Shown here: piece after piece, positions 6,580-13,420 of the stretch
Position numbering within the stretch: the first letter of the stretch is position 1
Layout: every line of letters begins with the position of its first letter
DNA from: a bacterium
Lineage (GTDB): Bacteria > Sysuimicrobiota > Sysuimicrobiia > Sysuimicrobiales > Segetimicrobiaceae
NCBI GenBank assembly: GCA_035945995.1
Contig: DASYZR010000163.1
Location: 1 to 53,840 of the forward strand
Length of the DNA stretch: 53,840 nt
Direction: 5' to 3'
Notes under the pieces: generated by a model
The model's database searches: none
What the model was told of the DNA's origin: nothing
The model's input: the letters and a program-made list of their open reading frames with translations, nothing else
Position numbers and translations under genes: made by a program

Positions 6580-7641
6580 ATGGTGACGGTTGGGGTAGAC
6601 CTCCACAAGCGCGTGTCCCAGATTGCAGTGCTCACGCCGGCCGGCGAGATCGTACAGCATCGCCTGGACAATGATGCGGAGAAGATCGCGCAGTTTTTCG
6701 GTCAGATCCCGGCACCGGCGTCCGTGGCCATCGAGGCCTCAGGCACCTGGTGGTGGCTCGCGGACCTACTCGAGCAACTCGGTCATCACCCAGTGCTCTC
6801 CAACCCGAAGCAAACGAAAGCGATCGCCGCGGCCAAGCTGAAGAATGACCGCGTCGACGCGGAGCTCCTGGCGCTATTGTTGCGGGCTGATCTCCTCCCG
6901 CGAGTGTGGATCCCTCCGGCGGCGTTGCGCGAGGCGCGCGAGCTCCTCCGACATCGCATTGGCCTAGTGTGGCTCCGTACCCGGACAAAGAATGCATTGC
7001 AGAGCCTCGTGGCGCGCCGAAACCTTTCCCCACGGTCGGCGATGAGCTGGATGAGTGCCTCGGGGCAACGCGAGCTGGCGGCGTTGCCTTTAGCGCCGCA
7101 GCCGGGGACCATCAGGCAGCAATATTTCGCGCTGCTGGATTTCCTCAATCAACAGATCCGTGTGGTCGATAAGACGTTGATGGAACACTGGCAAGCCGAC
7201 CCGCAGGTGCGTCGACTCACGACGATCCCGGGGATCGGCTTCTTCACCGCCACGCTATTGGTGCTGGAGCTCGGCGATATCCATCGCTTTCCCTCCGCGA
7301 AACACGTGGCCAGCTATGCGGGCCTAACGCCCCGGGTGCGCGCGAGCGGCGAGCGGCTTCGTACCGGCCAGATCTCAAAGGAGGGCAACCGCTTGATCCG
7401 GTGGGCCCTGGTCATGGCAGCGACACAGGCCGCCCGCCGGCCGGGTCCATTGCGTGTCTGGTTTCGCGCGATGCAACGACGCCGCGGTACAAAGATCGCC
7501 AGAGTCGCGCTGGCGCGGCGGCTGAGCGAGATCGTCTACCAAGTGTGGAAGACGGAGACGGATTACTTCTCCACGATGAATCGGACGGCTTGTGCAGGGG
7601 CGGGCCCGTTAGTTTCTCTGGTCTCCGGACCGCTATCTTGA
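6580..7641 (+). CDS. IS110-family transposase (DEDD)
   Basis: 353 residues, ATG preceded by GGGGGAGG. The N-terminal RuvC-like domain shows GVDLHK (D7), IEASG (E52) and NDRVDAELLA (D90, D93), the DEDD set. The C-terminal Transposase_20 region carries IPGIGFFTATLLV, SYAGLTPRVRASGERL and GQISKEGNRLIRWAL, including the serine-containing segments used for strand exchange in this family. The reading frame is intact and full length, so the element may still be active. The stop codon TGA lies inside the right copy of the 10-bp flanking repeat. Members of this family are guided by an RNA made from their own non-coding end. Confidence 0.92.
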   Translation: MVTVGVDLHKRVSQIAVLTPAGEIVQHRLDNDAEKIAQFFGQIPAPASVAIEASGTWWWLADLLEQLGHHPVLSNPKQTKAIAAAKLKNDRVDAELLALLLRADLLPRVWIPPAALREARELLRHRIGLVWLRTRTKNALQSLVARRNLSPRSAMSWMSASGQRELAALPLAPQPGTIRQQYFALLDFLNQQIRVVDKTLMEHWQADPQVRRLTTIPGIGFFTATLLVLELGDIHRFPSAKHVASYAGLTPRVRASGERLRTGQISKEGNRLIRWALVMAATQAARRPGPLRVWFRAMQRRRGTKIARVALARRLSEIVYQVWKTETDYFSTMNRTACAGAGPLVSLVSGPLS

Positions 7642-7818
7642 TTGGGCAACCCCTCGCCTTCGACAGAGGGCGATAGTCGAACCGTCATCATGGGCCGCAC
7701 GTGCCCGAAGAGATGAGTGGTGCACAAGCAAGTGTGGGCCAACGCTTGCGACACCGCCCGCGTGAAGCGCAGCAGCAGAACCACGTCCGCGAGCAACGGG
7801 ATGGCGGGAGGTAGGTCG

Positions 7819-8739
7819 ATGTTCATAAGTCAGGCAAGCAAAGGCGGACGGCTAATCGCGGATCAGATCGCACCACGCTACTGCGAAAATCCCCACGTTG
7901 CCGCCGCGGTCGTAGGTGGATCGGTAGCTAAGGGATGGGCAGATGAGTTCTCAGACCTCGAGCTTACGATCTTTTGGTTCGAAGCTCCGTCGGATGCGGA
8001 GCGTAAACAAGCGATTGGGCAGCTTGATTGTGATATCTGGAAGTTCGACTCGTATGATCAGGGACAGCGCGGGGAAGCGGTGGAGCACCTAGGCCTGCGT
8101 TCCATCGAGATCGACGGGACCCGCCACAATGGCACAGTGATGGTGAGTGTGCAGCACCTGACTGTCCGGGAGGTTGAGGCCCATCTCGAGGACGTCACCG
8201 ATCACTGGGACACCACGGTAGAGAAACAGACTCTCGTATATGCTATCCAGCACTGGCTTCCGTTGCGAGGAGCCCGCTTGCTGGATGCTTGGCAGGCAAG
8301 GGCAGCGCAATATCCGGACGGGCTAGCTCGAAAAATGGTTGAGGAGAACCTCTGGATGGGCCCGTGGTTCTATCCCGAGGCGTACGCGTCGCGGAATGAT
8401 CGACTGGTACTCTACCGGCATTTCTGCATGACAACGCAGCGTCTGCTCTGCGTGCTGCTCGGACTGAATCGAATGTACCACCCCTCGCATGAGTACAAGT
8501 GGTTGGAGCACGTTGCCGGAAAGATAAAGATCGCGCCGCAGGATCTGGCCGGGCGACTGAAGGGGGTATTTGGTGGCGATCTGCTGGCCGGCGGCCACGA
8601 ACTCATCTCGCTGATTCACGAAACGCTGACACTGGTGGAGCGAGAGATGCCGGAGATTGATACGAGACGGGAACGCGGTCGATGGCAAGGTTGGCACCCG
8701 TACACGCTGTTGAATCGAGTAGGAGCGACAGCAAGCTGA
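7819..8739 (+). CDS. Nucleotidyltransferase-fold protein
   Basis: 306 residues from ATG 7819, chosen because GGGAGGT lies eight bases upstream; further in-frame ATG/GTG codons upstream lack such a site. Near the N-terminus is AAAVVGGSVAKGWADEFSDLEL, the GGS-x(n)-D-x-E/D pattern of the polymerase-beta-like NTase fold (aminoglycoside nucleotidyltransferase and related proteins). The rest is helical with many aromatic residues and may be the substrate lid domain. Substrate unknown: antibiotics, a toxin-antitoxin role or RNA are all possible for this fold. It is the last gene before the right end of the mobile element, in the place where resistance-type cargo is often found. Confidence 0.7.
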   Translation: MFISQASKGGRLIADQIAPRYCENPHVAAAVVGGSVAKGWADEFSDLELTIFWFEAPSDAERKQAIGQLDCDIWKFDSYDQGQRGEAVEHLGLRSIEIDGTRHNGTVMVSVQHLTVREVEAHLEDVTDHWDTTVEKQTLVYAIQHWLPLRGARLLDAWQARAAQYPDGLARKMVEENLWMGPWFYPEAYASRNDRLVLYRHFCMTTQRLLCVLLGLNRMYHPSHEYKWLEHVAGKIKIAPQDLAGRLKGVFGGDLLAGGHELISLIHETLTLVEREMPEIDTRRERGRWQGWHPYTLLNRVGATAS

Positions 8740-8818
8740 ATTGGTCTATGATTTGAAGCTGGCTGCTGGATGCCCGTCGCATTCGGCTTGACAGGGCCAA
8801 CGCCCTTAGAGATGAGAA

Positions 8819-8844
8819 ACTGAAAACTATCGTGAGAATCTACA
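8819..8844. repeat. Right terminal inverted repeat
   Basis: ACTGAAAACTATCGTGAGAA (8819-8838) is the exact inverse of 920-939; the end CTACA mirrors the left TGTAG. Only one copy lies at this end. Confidence 0.8.
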
Positions 8845-8849
8845 CCCCG
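8845..8849. repeat. Right target site duplication of the 7.9-kb element
   Basis: CCCCG immediately after the terminal CA, identical to 908-912. Confidence 0.75.
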
Positions 8850-8929
8850 CCGCCGCAGGACCCGTTTACTGTGAGCGCGAACAGACGCGGCAAAATGAAT
8901 AACAATAAGACAATTAGGAGGTCTCCGCC

Positions 8930-9937
8930 GTGCGTGTAGCCCTCAGCAGGCGACAGGTCCTGACGATGGCCGGAGGCGCCGCGGCCGCGGGGTGGCTCGG
9001 GGCCGCCCGGGCGCCGGTCCGGGCGCAGGGCATGACGCCGCTCCAGGTCGGCATCGCGTTCCAGAACCTCGACGCGGTCTGCGCGTGGATCGCGCTGGAC
9101 CGGGGGTACTTTCAGCGGTACGGGCTCGACGTGACGATCGTCACCATCCAAGGGGGCGCCCGGACGATGGCGGCGATGGCGGGCGCCGACGTCCCCCTCG
9201 CGTTCACGGCCGGGTCCGACGTCATCACCGCCCGGTCCCGCGGGGTACCGCTGTCGTTGGTCGCGGGCCTCATCGACAAGTTCCCGTACGACTTCGTGGT
9301 GGCGAAGAACATCTCCAGCGGGGCACAGCTCAAGGGGAGCAAGGGCGCGATCAGCGGCTTCGGTGGCTCGTCCCATTTTGCCGCGCTCTACGCGCTCGGC
9401 AAGCTCGGGGTCAATCCCACCGACGTGACGCTGCTGCAGGTCGGCAACGAACCGGCCCGGCTCGCGGCGCTCCAGTCCGGGCAGATCCAGTTCACCGTGC
9501 TCACGGCGGGGCTCGATCTCGAGGCGTTCGACATGGGATTCAAGCCGATGCTCAAGCTGTATACGCTGGACCAGCCCTACCAGCACACCGGGATCGCCGT
9601 CAATACGAACTGGGCCAAGGCGCACGCGTCGACGCTGGACGGGTTCATGAAGGCCATCGTGACGGGCACCGTGTACGTCCAGGACCCCCTTCACGTGGCC
9701 GCCGCGCAGGCGCTCATTCACAAGCACCTGCCGATCAAGGACGACAACCTGCGGCGCGGATTGGCGCTCTACCGCGAGCAGTTCTATCAGACCTACCCGC
9801 TGGTCACGGTCCCGGGGATGGAGTTCATCCTGCGGCAGAAGAAAATGACCGACCCGGTCACGGAGTTCTACGACAACAGCTACATCCAGGCGCTCCAGAG
9901 CGCGAACTTCGCGGCGACGGCGAAGAAGTCGCTCTGA
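8930..9937 (+). CDS. NMT1/SsuA-type ABC transporter substrate-binding protein (Tat-exported)
   Basis: 335 residues from GTG 8930 with a strong TTAGGAGGT ribosome binding site. The N-terminus has a twin-arginine signal (SRRQVLTMAGG, then an alanine-rich core ending ARAPVRAQG), so the protein is likely exported folded by Tat. The mature part begins LQVGIAFQNLDAVCAWIALD and resembles periplasmic receptors of the NitT/TauT family for sulfonates, nitrates, pyrimidine precursors or aromatic acids. It is the first gene of an eight-gene operon running to 17598, overlapping the next gene by 1 nt. The insertion at 913-8844 ends about 80 bases upstream, so the native promoter may have been changed. No ATPase or permease is adjacent on this strand; the pair at 21866-23498 could serve. 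Confidence 0.85.
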   Translation: MRVALSRRQVLTMAGGAAAAGWLGAARAPVRAQGMTPLQVGIAFQNLDAVCAWIALDRGYFQRYGLDVTIVTIQGGARTMAAMAGADVPLAFTAGSDVITARSRGVPLSLVAGLIDKFPYDFVVAKNISSGAQLKGSKGAISGFGGSSHFAALYALGKLGVNPTDVTLLQVGNEPARLAALQSGQIQFTVLTAGLDLEAFDMGFKPMLKLYTLDQPYQHTGIAVNTNWAKAHASTLDGFMKAIVTGTVYVQDPLHVAAAQALIHKHLPIKDDNLRRGLALYREQFYQTYPLVTVPGMEFILRQKKMTDPVTEFYDNSYIQALQSANFAATAKKSL

Positions 9938-10596
9938 TGCCCCGCCCCGGGACGGCCGCGATCTGCGCGCTGCTCGCGATCGCGTGCGGCGCCGTCCCGC
10001 GCGCTCTTCCCGGTCCGGCGGACGCCGCGCCCGCCGGACCGCGGACGATTGTGGACGAGTGGACGGCGGCGAAGGCGCCGCCGGCGCCCCCGCTCAAGCC
10101 GGTGACCGCGGACCCCGGAACGACGGCGTTTCTCATCCTCGACGTCCAGCGACAAAACTGCGCGTCCCGGCCCCGGTGCGCCGCGACCGTGCCCCGGATC
10201 GCCGCGCTGCTGGCCCGCGCGACCGCCGCGGGGGTGCTGGTCGTGTACAGCGTCTTTCCCGGAGGGCACGTCGACGACATCCTCCCCGAGGTCCGTCCGC
10301 TTCCGGGCCAGCCGCTTGTGGCCGCGGGACCGGACAAATTCTTGAACACGAATCTCGACGCGGTGCTGCGCGGCCGCAGCATCAAGACCGTCATCGTGTC
10401 CGGCACGGCGGCCAACGGGGCGGTGCTGGCCACGAGCAGCGAGGCGGCGGAGCGGGGATTCGCGGTGGCGGTGCCGCTCGACCTCATGTCCGCCGAGGCG
10501 CTCTACGCGGAGCAGTACACAGCCTGGCACCTGAGCCACGCCCCCGTGATCTCTCCGCATATCACCCTCACACGGAGCGATCTGATCCGGTTCTGA
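9937..10596 (+). CDS. Isochorismatase-fold protein lacking the catalytic cysteine, with signal peptide
   Basis: 219 residues; ATG overlaps the preceding stop (TGATG). An N-terminal hydrophobic segment (ICALLAIACGAVPRAL) followed by a proline/alanine-rich linker suggests export, which is rare in this cytosolic family. The core shows the catalytic Asp (FLILDVQ, D69) and Lys (K134 in DKFLNTN). The usual nucleophile Cys in the G-x-x-x-N-x-C motif is Ala162 (GTAANGAVLATS). It may therefore bind rather than hydrolyse, or use another chemistry. Set between a solute receptor and a ThDP enzyme, it could be an accessory binding protein of the same pathway. Confidence 0.8.
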   Translation: MPRPGTAAICALLAIACGAVPRALPGPADAAPAGPRTIVDEWTAAKAPPAPPLKPVTADPGTTAFLILDVQRQNCASRPRCAATVPRIAALLARATAAGVLVVYSVFPGGHVDDILPEVRPLPGQPLVAAGPDKFLNTNLDAVLRGRSIKTVIVSGTAANGAVLATSSEAAERGFAVAVPLDLMSAEALYAEQYTAWHLSHAPVISPHITLTRSDLIRF

Positions 10597-12362
10597 TGCC
10601 GCCCGACGCGCGGAGGCCCGAATACGGATCCGACGTCATCGTCGACTGCCTGAAGGCGTTCGATGTGGAGTACGCCGCGCTCAATCCCGGCGCGACCTAT
10701 CGGGGGCTGCACGACTCCCTGGTCAATTACGGCGGCAACACGCGCCCACAGATCATCCAATGCTGCCACGAGGAGATCGCGGTGGCCGTCGCGCACGGCT
10801 ACGGCAAGGCCAAGGGCCGGCCCATGGCCGCGATCGTGCACGACCTCGTCGGGCTGCTGCACGCCACGATGGCGGTCTACATCGCGTGGCTGGATCGCGC
10901 CCCCGTGCTCGTGCTCGGCGCCACCGGGCCGATGGCCGTCGAGCAGCGGCGGCCGTGGATCGATTGGATCCACACGGCGCTCGTGCAGGGGCAGGCCGTG
11001 CGCGATTACGTGAAATGGGATGACCAGCCGGCGAGCCTCGAGAGCATCGTCGACTCGGTCGTCCGCGGCCATCGGGTCGCCATGACCGAGCCGCGCGGCC
11101 CGGTGTACCTCTGCTTCGACGCCGCGCTCCAGGAGCAGCGGCTCACCGGTCCCGTGCCGATTCCCCCGGTCGGGCGGTTTGCGCCGCCGGCGCCGGCGCA
11201 GGCGGACCCGCGGGCCGTGGAGACGGCCGCCCGCTGGCTGGTCGAGGCCAGGTACCCCGTCGCCGTGGCGGATTACGTCGGCCGGAACCCGGACGGCGTC
11301 GGCGCCCTGGTCGACCTGACGGAGGTCCTGAACCTGCCGGTCATCGACCTCGGCAGCCGCTTCAATTTCCCGAACACCCATCCGCTCGATCTGACCGGGG
11401 CGGACGAGGGCCTGCTCGCGGACGCGGACGTGGTGCTCGCCCTGGACGTCTTTGACCTGCAGAAGGCGCTCGGGACGGTCGACCGGACGACCCGGCTCGC
11501 CCGAAGCCTCGTCGGTCCGGACGCCAAAGTGATCCACATCTCCCTGAACGATCTCGTCACCCGCGCGTGGGCGCAGGAGTACGGCCGGCTGCAGCCGGTC
11601 GACCTGGCGGTGACCGCCGACACCGCGGTGGCGCTGCCGGCGCTGGCCGCCGCCTGCCGGGCGCTCCTGCACGATGACGCCGGACACCGTGCGCGATCCC
11701 AGACGCGCCGGGCGGCTCTCGACCGGATCCGCCGCGAGGTCCGCGGCCGCTGGCACGAGGCCGCCGAGCGCGCCTCGGACGCGCGTCCCATCTCGTTTCC
11801 CCGGCTGGCCGCGGAGCTGTGGGAGGTGGTCCGGGACGAGGACTGGGCGCTCGTCAACCGGACGCTGCGCGGGTGGACGCGGCGGCTGTGGGACTGGACT
11901 GTGCCCGCGCAATACGTCGGCGCGCTCATGGGGGGCGGCGTCGGGTACGGCGTGGGCCACGCGATCGGCGCCGCGCTCGCGCATGCGGACACGGACAAAC
12001 TCTGCATCGACATCCAGCCGGACGGCGACTTCCTGTATACCTCGAGCGCGCTCTGGACCGCGGCCCATCACCGCACGCCCCTGCTCGTCGTGATGTTCAA
12101 CAACCGGTCGTACTTCAACGACGAGGATCACCAGGTGTTGATGGCCAAGGCCCGGGGCCGCCCGGTGGAGAACGCGCACATCGGCCTGCGCATGGACGAT
12201 CCGCCGGTCGACTTCGCGGGGCTCGCGCGATCGCTCGGCGTGTACGCGGAGGGCCCGATCGACGATCCGGCCGATCTTCGCCCGGCGCTCAGCCGCGCCG
12301 TCCGGCACGTGCGGCGCGAACGGCGGCCGGCGCTCGTGGACGTCGTCACGCAATCCCGGTAG
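10596..12362 (+). CDS. Thiamine pyrophosphate-dependent enzyme (acetolactate synthase/decarboxylase family)
   Basis: 588 residues; start overlaps the preceding stop by 1 nt. The N-terminal ThDP pyrimidine domain has the activating Glu in CCHEEIAVAVAHGYG (about residue 59). The middle domain includes DADVVLALDVFDLQ, and the C-terminal pyrophosphate domain shows GDF at about 477 with FNN 25 residues later, the Mg/ThDP motif. Overall it resembles the large subunit of acetolactate synthase and benzoylformate or phosphonopyruvate decarboxylase. It is closely related to the enzyme at 25023-26801, sharing for example GQAVRDYVKWDDQPASL. It probably splits or joins a 2-oxo acid or acyl unit in the cytosol; the substrate is unknown. 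Confidence 0.85.
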   Translation: MPPDARRPEYGSDVIVDCLKAFDVEYAALNPGATYRGLHDSLVNYGGNTRPQIIQCCHEEIAVAVAHGYGKAKGRPMAAIVHDLVGLLHATMAVYIAWLDRAPVLVLGATGPMAVEQRRPWIDWIHTALVQGQAVRDYVKWDDQPASLESIVDSVVRGHRVAMTEPRGPVYLCFDAALQEQRLTGPVPIPPVGRFAPPAPAQADPRAVETAARWLVEARYPVAVADYVGRNPDGVGALVDLTEVLNLPVIDLGSRFNFPNTHPLDLTGADEGLLADADVVLALDVFDLQKALGTVDRTTRLARSLVGPDAKVIHISLNDLVTRAWAQEYGRLQPVDLAVTADTAVALPALAAACRALLHDDAGHRARSQTRRAALDRIRREVRGRWHEAAERASDARPISFPRLAAELWEVVRDEDWALVNRTLRGWTRRLWDWTVPAQYVGALMGGGVGYGVGHAIGAALAHADTDKLCIDIQPDGDFLYTSSALWTAAHHRTPLLVVMFNNRSYFNDEDHQVLMAKARGRPVENAHIGLRMDDPPVDFAGLARSLGVYAEGPIDDPADLRPALSRAVRHVRRERRPALVDVVTQSR

Positions 12363-12387
12363 GCCAAGAACGCAGCGGAGGTGCGGG

Positions 12388-13410
12388 ATGCGAATCGTGC
12401 GCACGGCGCTCGGGACGTTGGCGGCGGCGGTGCTCGTCGCGAGCCTCGGGGCGCCGCCCGGCCCGGCTTGGTCCGGCCCAGCGGGCCAGGCCGGGCCGGG
12501 CGCGACGATGTTGTGGGTCGCGGCGTCCGGCTCCCAGGCCGTGGCGTGGGTGACCCAGGAGGGGCATTACTTCACGCGCAACGGCGTGAACGTGAACCTC
12601 GAATACATCTCCGGCAGTCCGACTGCGGCCGCCGCGCTTGTGGGCGGGCGCGTCGATTTCGTCCAGATGGCCGGCCCGGCCGTCGTGACGGCGGACGCGC
12701 ACGGCGCGCATCTCGTCATGGTGATGGGGTTCGTGACCAAGCCGGTGTTCGTCGTCATGGCGACACCCGACATCAAGAGCCCGGATCAGCTCAAGGGCAA
12801 GACCGTGGCGGTCGTCAAGGTCGGGTCCTCCGACGACTTCATGTTGCGCGAGGCGCTGACACACTGGAGCCTGGCGCCCGAGACCGACGTCAAGATCACC
12901 GGCGTCGGCTCGGTGGCGGGGCAGATCGCCGCCCTGTCGAAACACTTGGTCGACGCCGCGGTCTTCGATCCGCCGAACGACGTGCTGGCTTCGCAGGTGG
13001 GCGCGCATCTGCTGGCCCGCGTGGCCGACCTCGGGATTCCCTACCAGGCGGCCGGGCTCGTGACGACGCGCGAGTACATCCGGGCGCATCCCGACATCGT
13101 CGCGAAAGTGGTGCGCGCGATGACCGAAGGGGTCCACCGGTTCAAGACCGACCGGGCCTTCGCCGAGGAAGTTATGGCCAAGTACCTGAAGAACAGCGAT
13201 CCCGTGGTCGTGAACGCGTCGTACGACGCCTACGTCGACGTGTTTGCGCAGGTGCCGGCGCCGAGCAAGGCCGGGCTTCAGGAGATCGCCAAACAAGATC
13301 TGGCGACCGGCGCGCTCCGGAGCCCGATCGACGTGACGCCGATGCTCGACGCGTCGTTCGTCGAGCGCCTCGCGCAGACCGGGTTCATCCAGCGTCTGTA
13401 CGCCAAGTGA
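12388..13410 (+). CDS. NMT1/SsuA-type ABC transporter substrate-binding protein
   Basis: 340 residues, ATG with GGAGG upstream. A Sec-type signal peptide (TALGTLAAAVLVASLGA) is followed by a receptor body with VAWVTQEGHYFTRNGV and the hinge-type segment KSPDQLKGKTVAV, typical of the NitT/TauT receptor family. It is the second such receptor of this operon and differs from the one at 8930 in sequence and export route (Sec rather than Tat). It lies 25 bases after the ThDP gene and 10 bases before the molybdenum hydroxylase genes, suggesting that the imported compound is the substrate of one of these enzymes. Confidence 0.85.
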   Translation: MRIVRTALGTLAAAVLVASLGAPPGPAWSGPAGQAGPGATMLWVAASGSQAVAWVTQEGHYFTRNGVNVNLEYISGSPTAAAALVGGRVDFVQMAGPAVVTADAHGAHLVMVMGFVTKPVFVVMATPDIKSPDQLKGKTVAVVKVGSSDDFMLREALTHWSLAPETDVKITGVGSVAGQIAALSKHLVDAAVFDPPNDVLASQVGAHLLARVADLGIPYQAAGLVTTREYIRAHPDIVAKVVRAMTEGVHRFKTDRAFAEEVMAKYLKNSDPVVVNASYDAYVDVFAQVPAPSKAGLQEIAKQDLATGALRSPIDVTPMLDASFVERLAQTGFIQRLYAK

Positions 13411-13420
13411 ACCGCCGGTC

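Larger units (their letters stand above)
6495..7642 (+). mobile_element. IS110-family insertion sequence nested in the larger element
   Basis: The IS110 transposase gene is bracketed by a 10-bp direct repeat CTATCTTGAT (6485-6494 and 7633-7642), giving a 1148-bp unit, a normal IS110 size. The left copy belongs to an element end repeat, so the IS appears to have inserted into that repeat. Exact ends are inferred from the repeat alone; IS110 elements have no long inverted termini. Confidence 0.5.
913..8844. mobile_element. IS21-end-type transposon (7.9 kb) carrying cargo but no istA/istB
   Basis: The unit begins TGTAG and ends CTACA. The end sequences are inverted repeats with a 20-bp identical core (920-939 and 8819-8838) plus about six more outer positions that match apart from a one-base indel and one mismatch. 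It is flanked by the perfect 5-bp direct repeat CCCCG. The left end holds two further copies of the core motif in the same orientation (around 981-993 and 998-1017). Multiple terminal repeats, TG...CA ends and 4-8 bp duplications are known features of the IS21 family. No IstA (DDE transposase) or IstB (AAA+ helper) is encoded inside, so the element would be non-autonomous and mobilised in trans. The cargo is less GC-rich than the flanks and includes decayed genes, a small peptide gene and an IS110 element. Assignment to IS21 is by end structure only. Confidence 0.75.

Noticed and set aside
8788-8820. TTGACA at 8788-8793 as an outward promoter at the right end of the element
   Set aside because: No acceptable -10 box at 16-18 bases; the match is likely chance.
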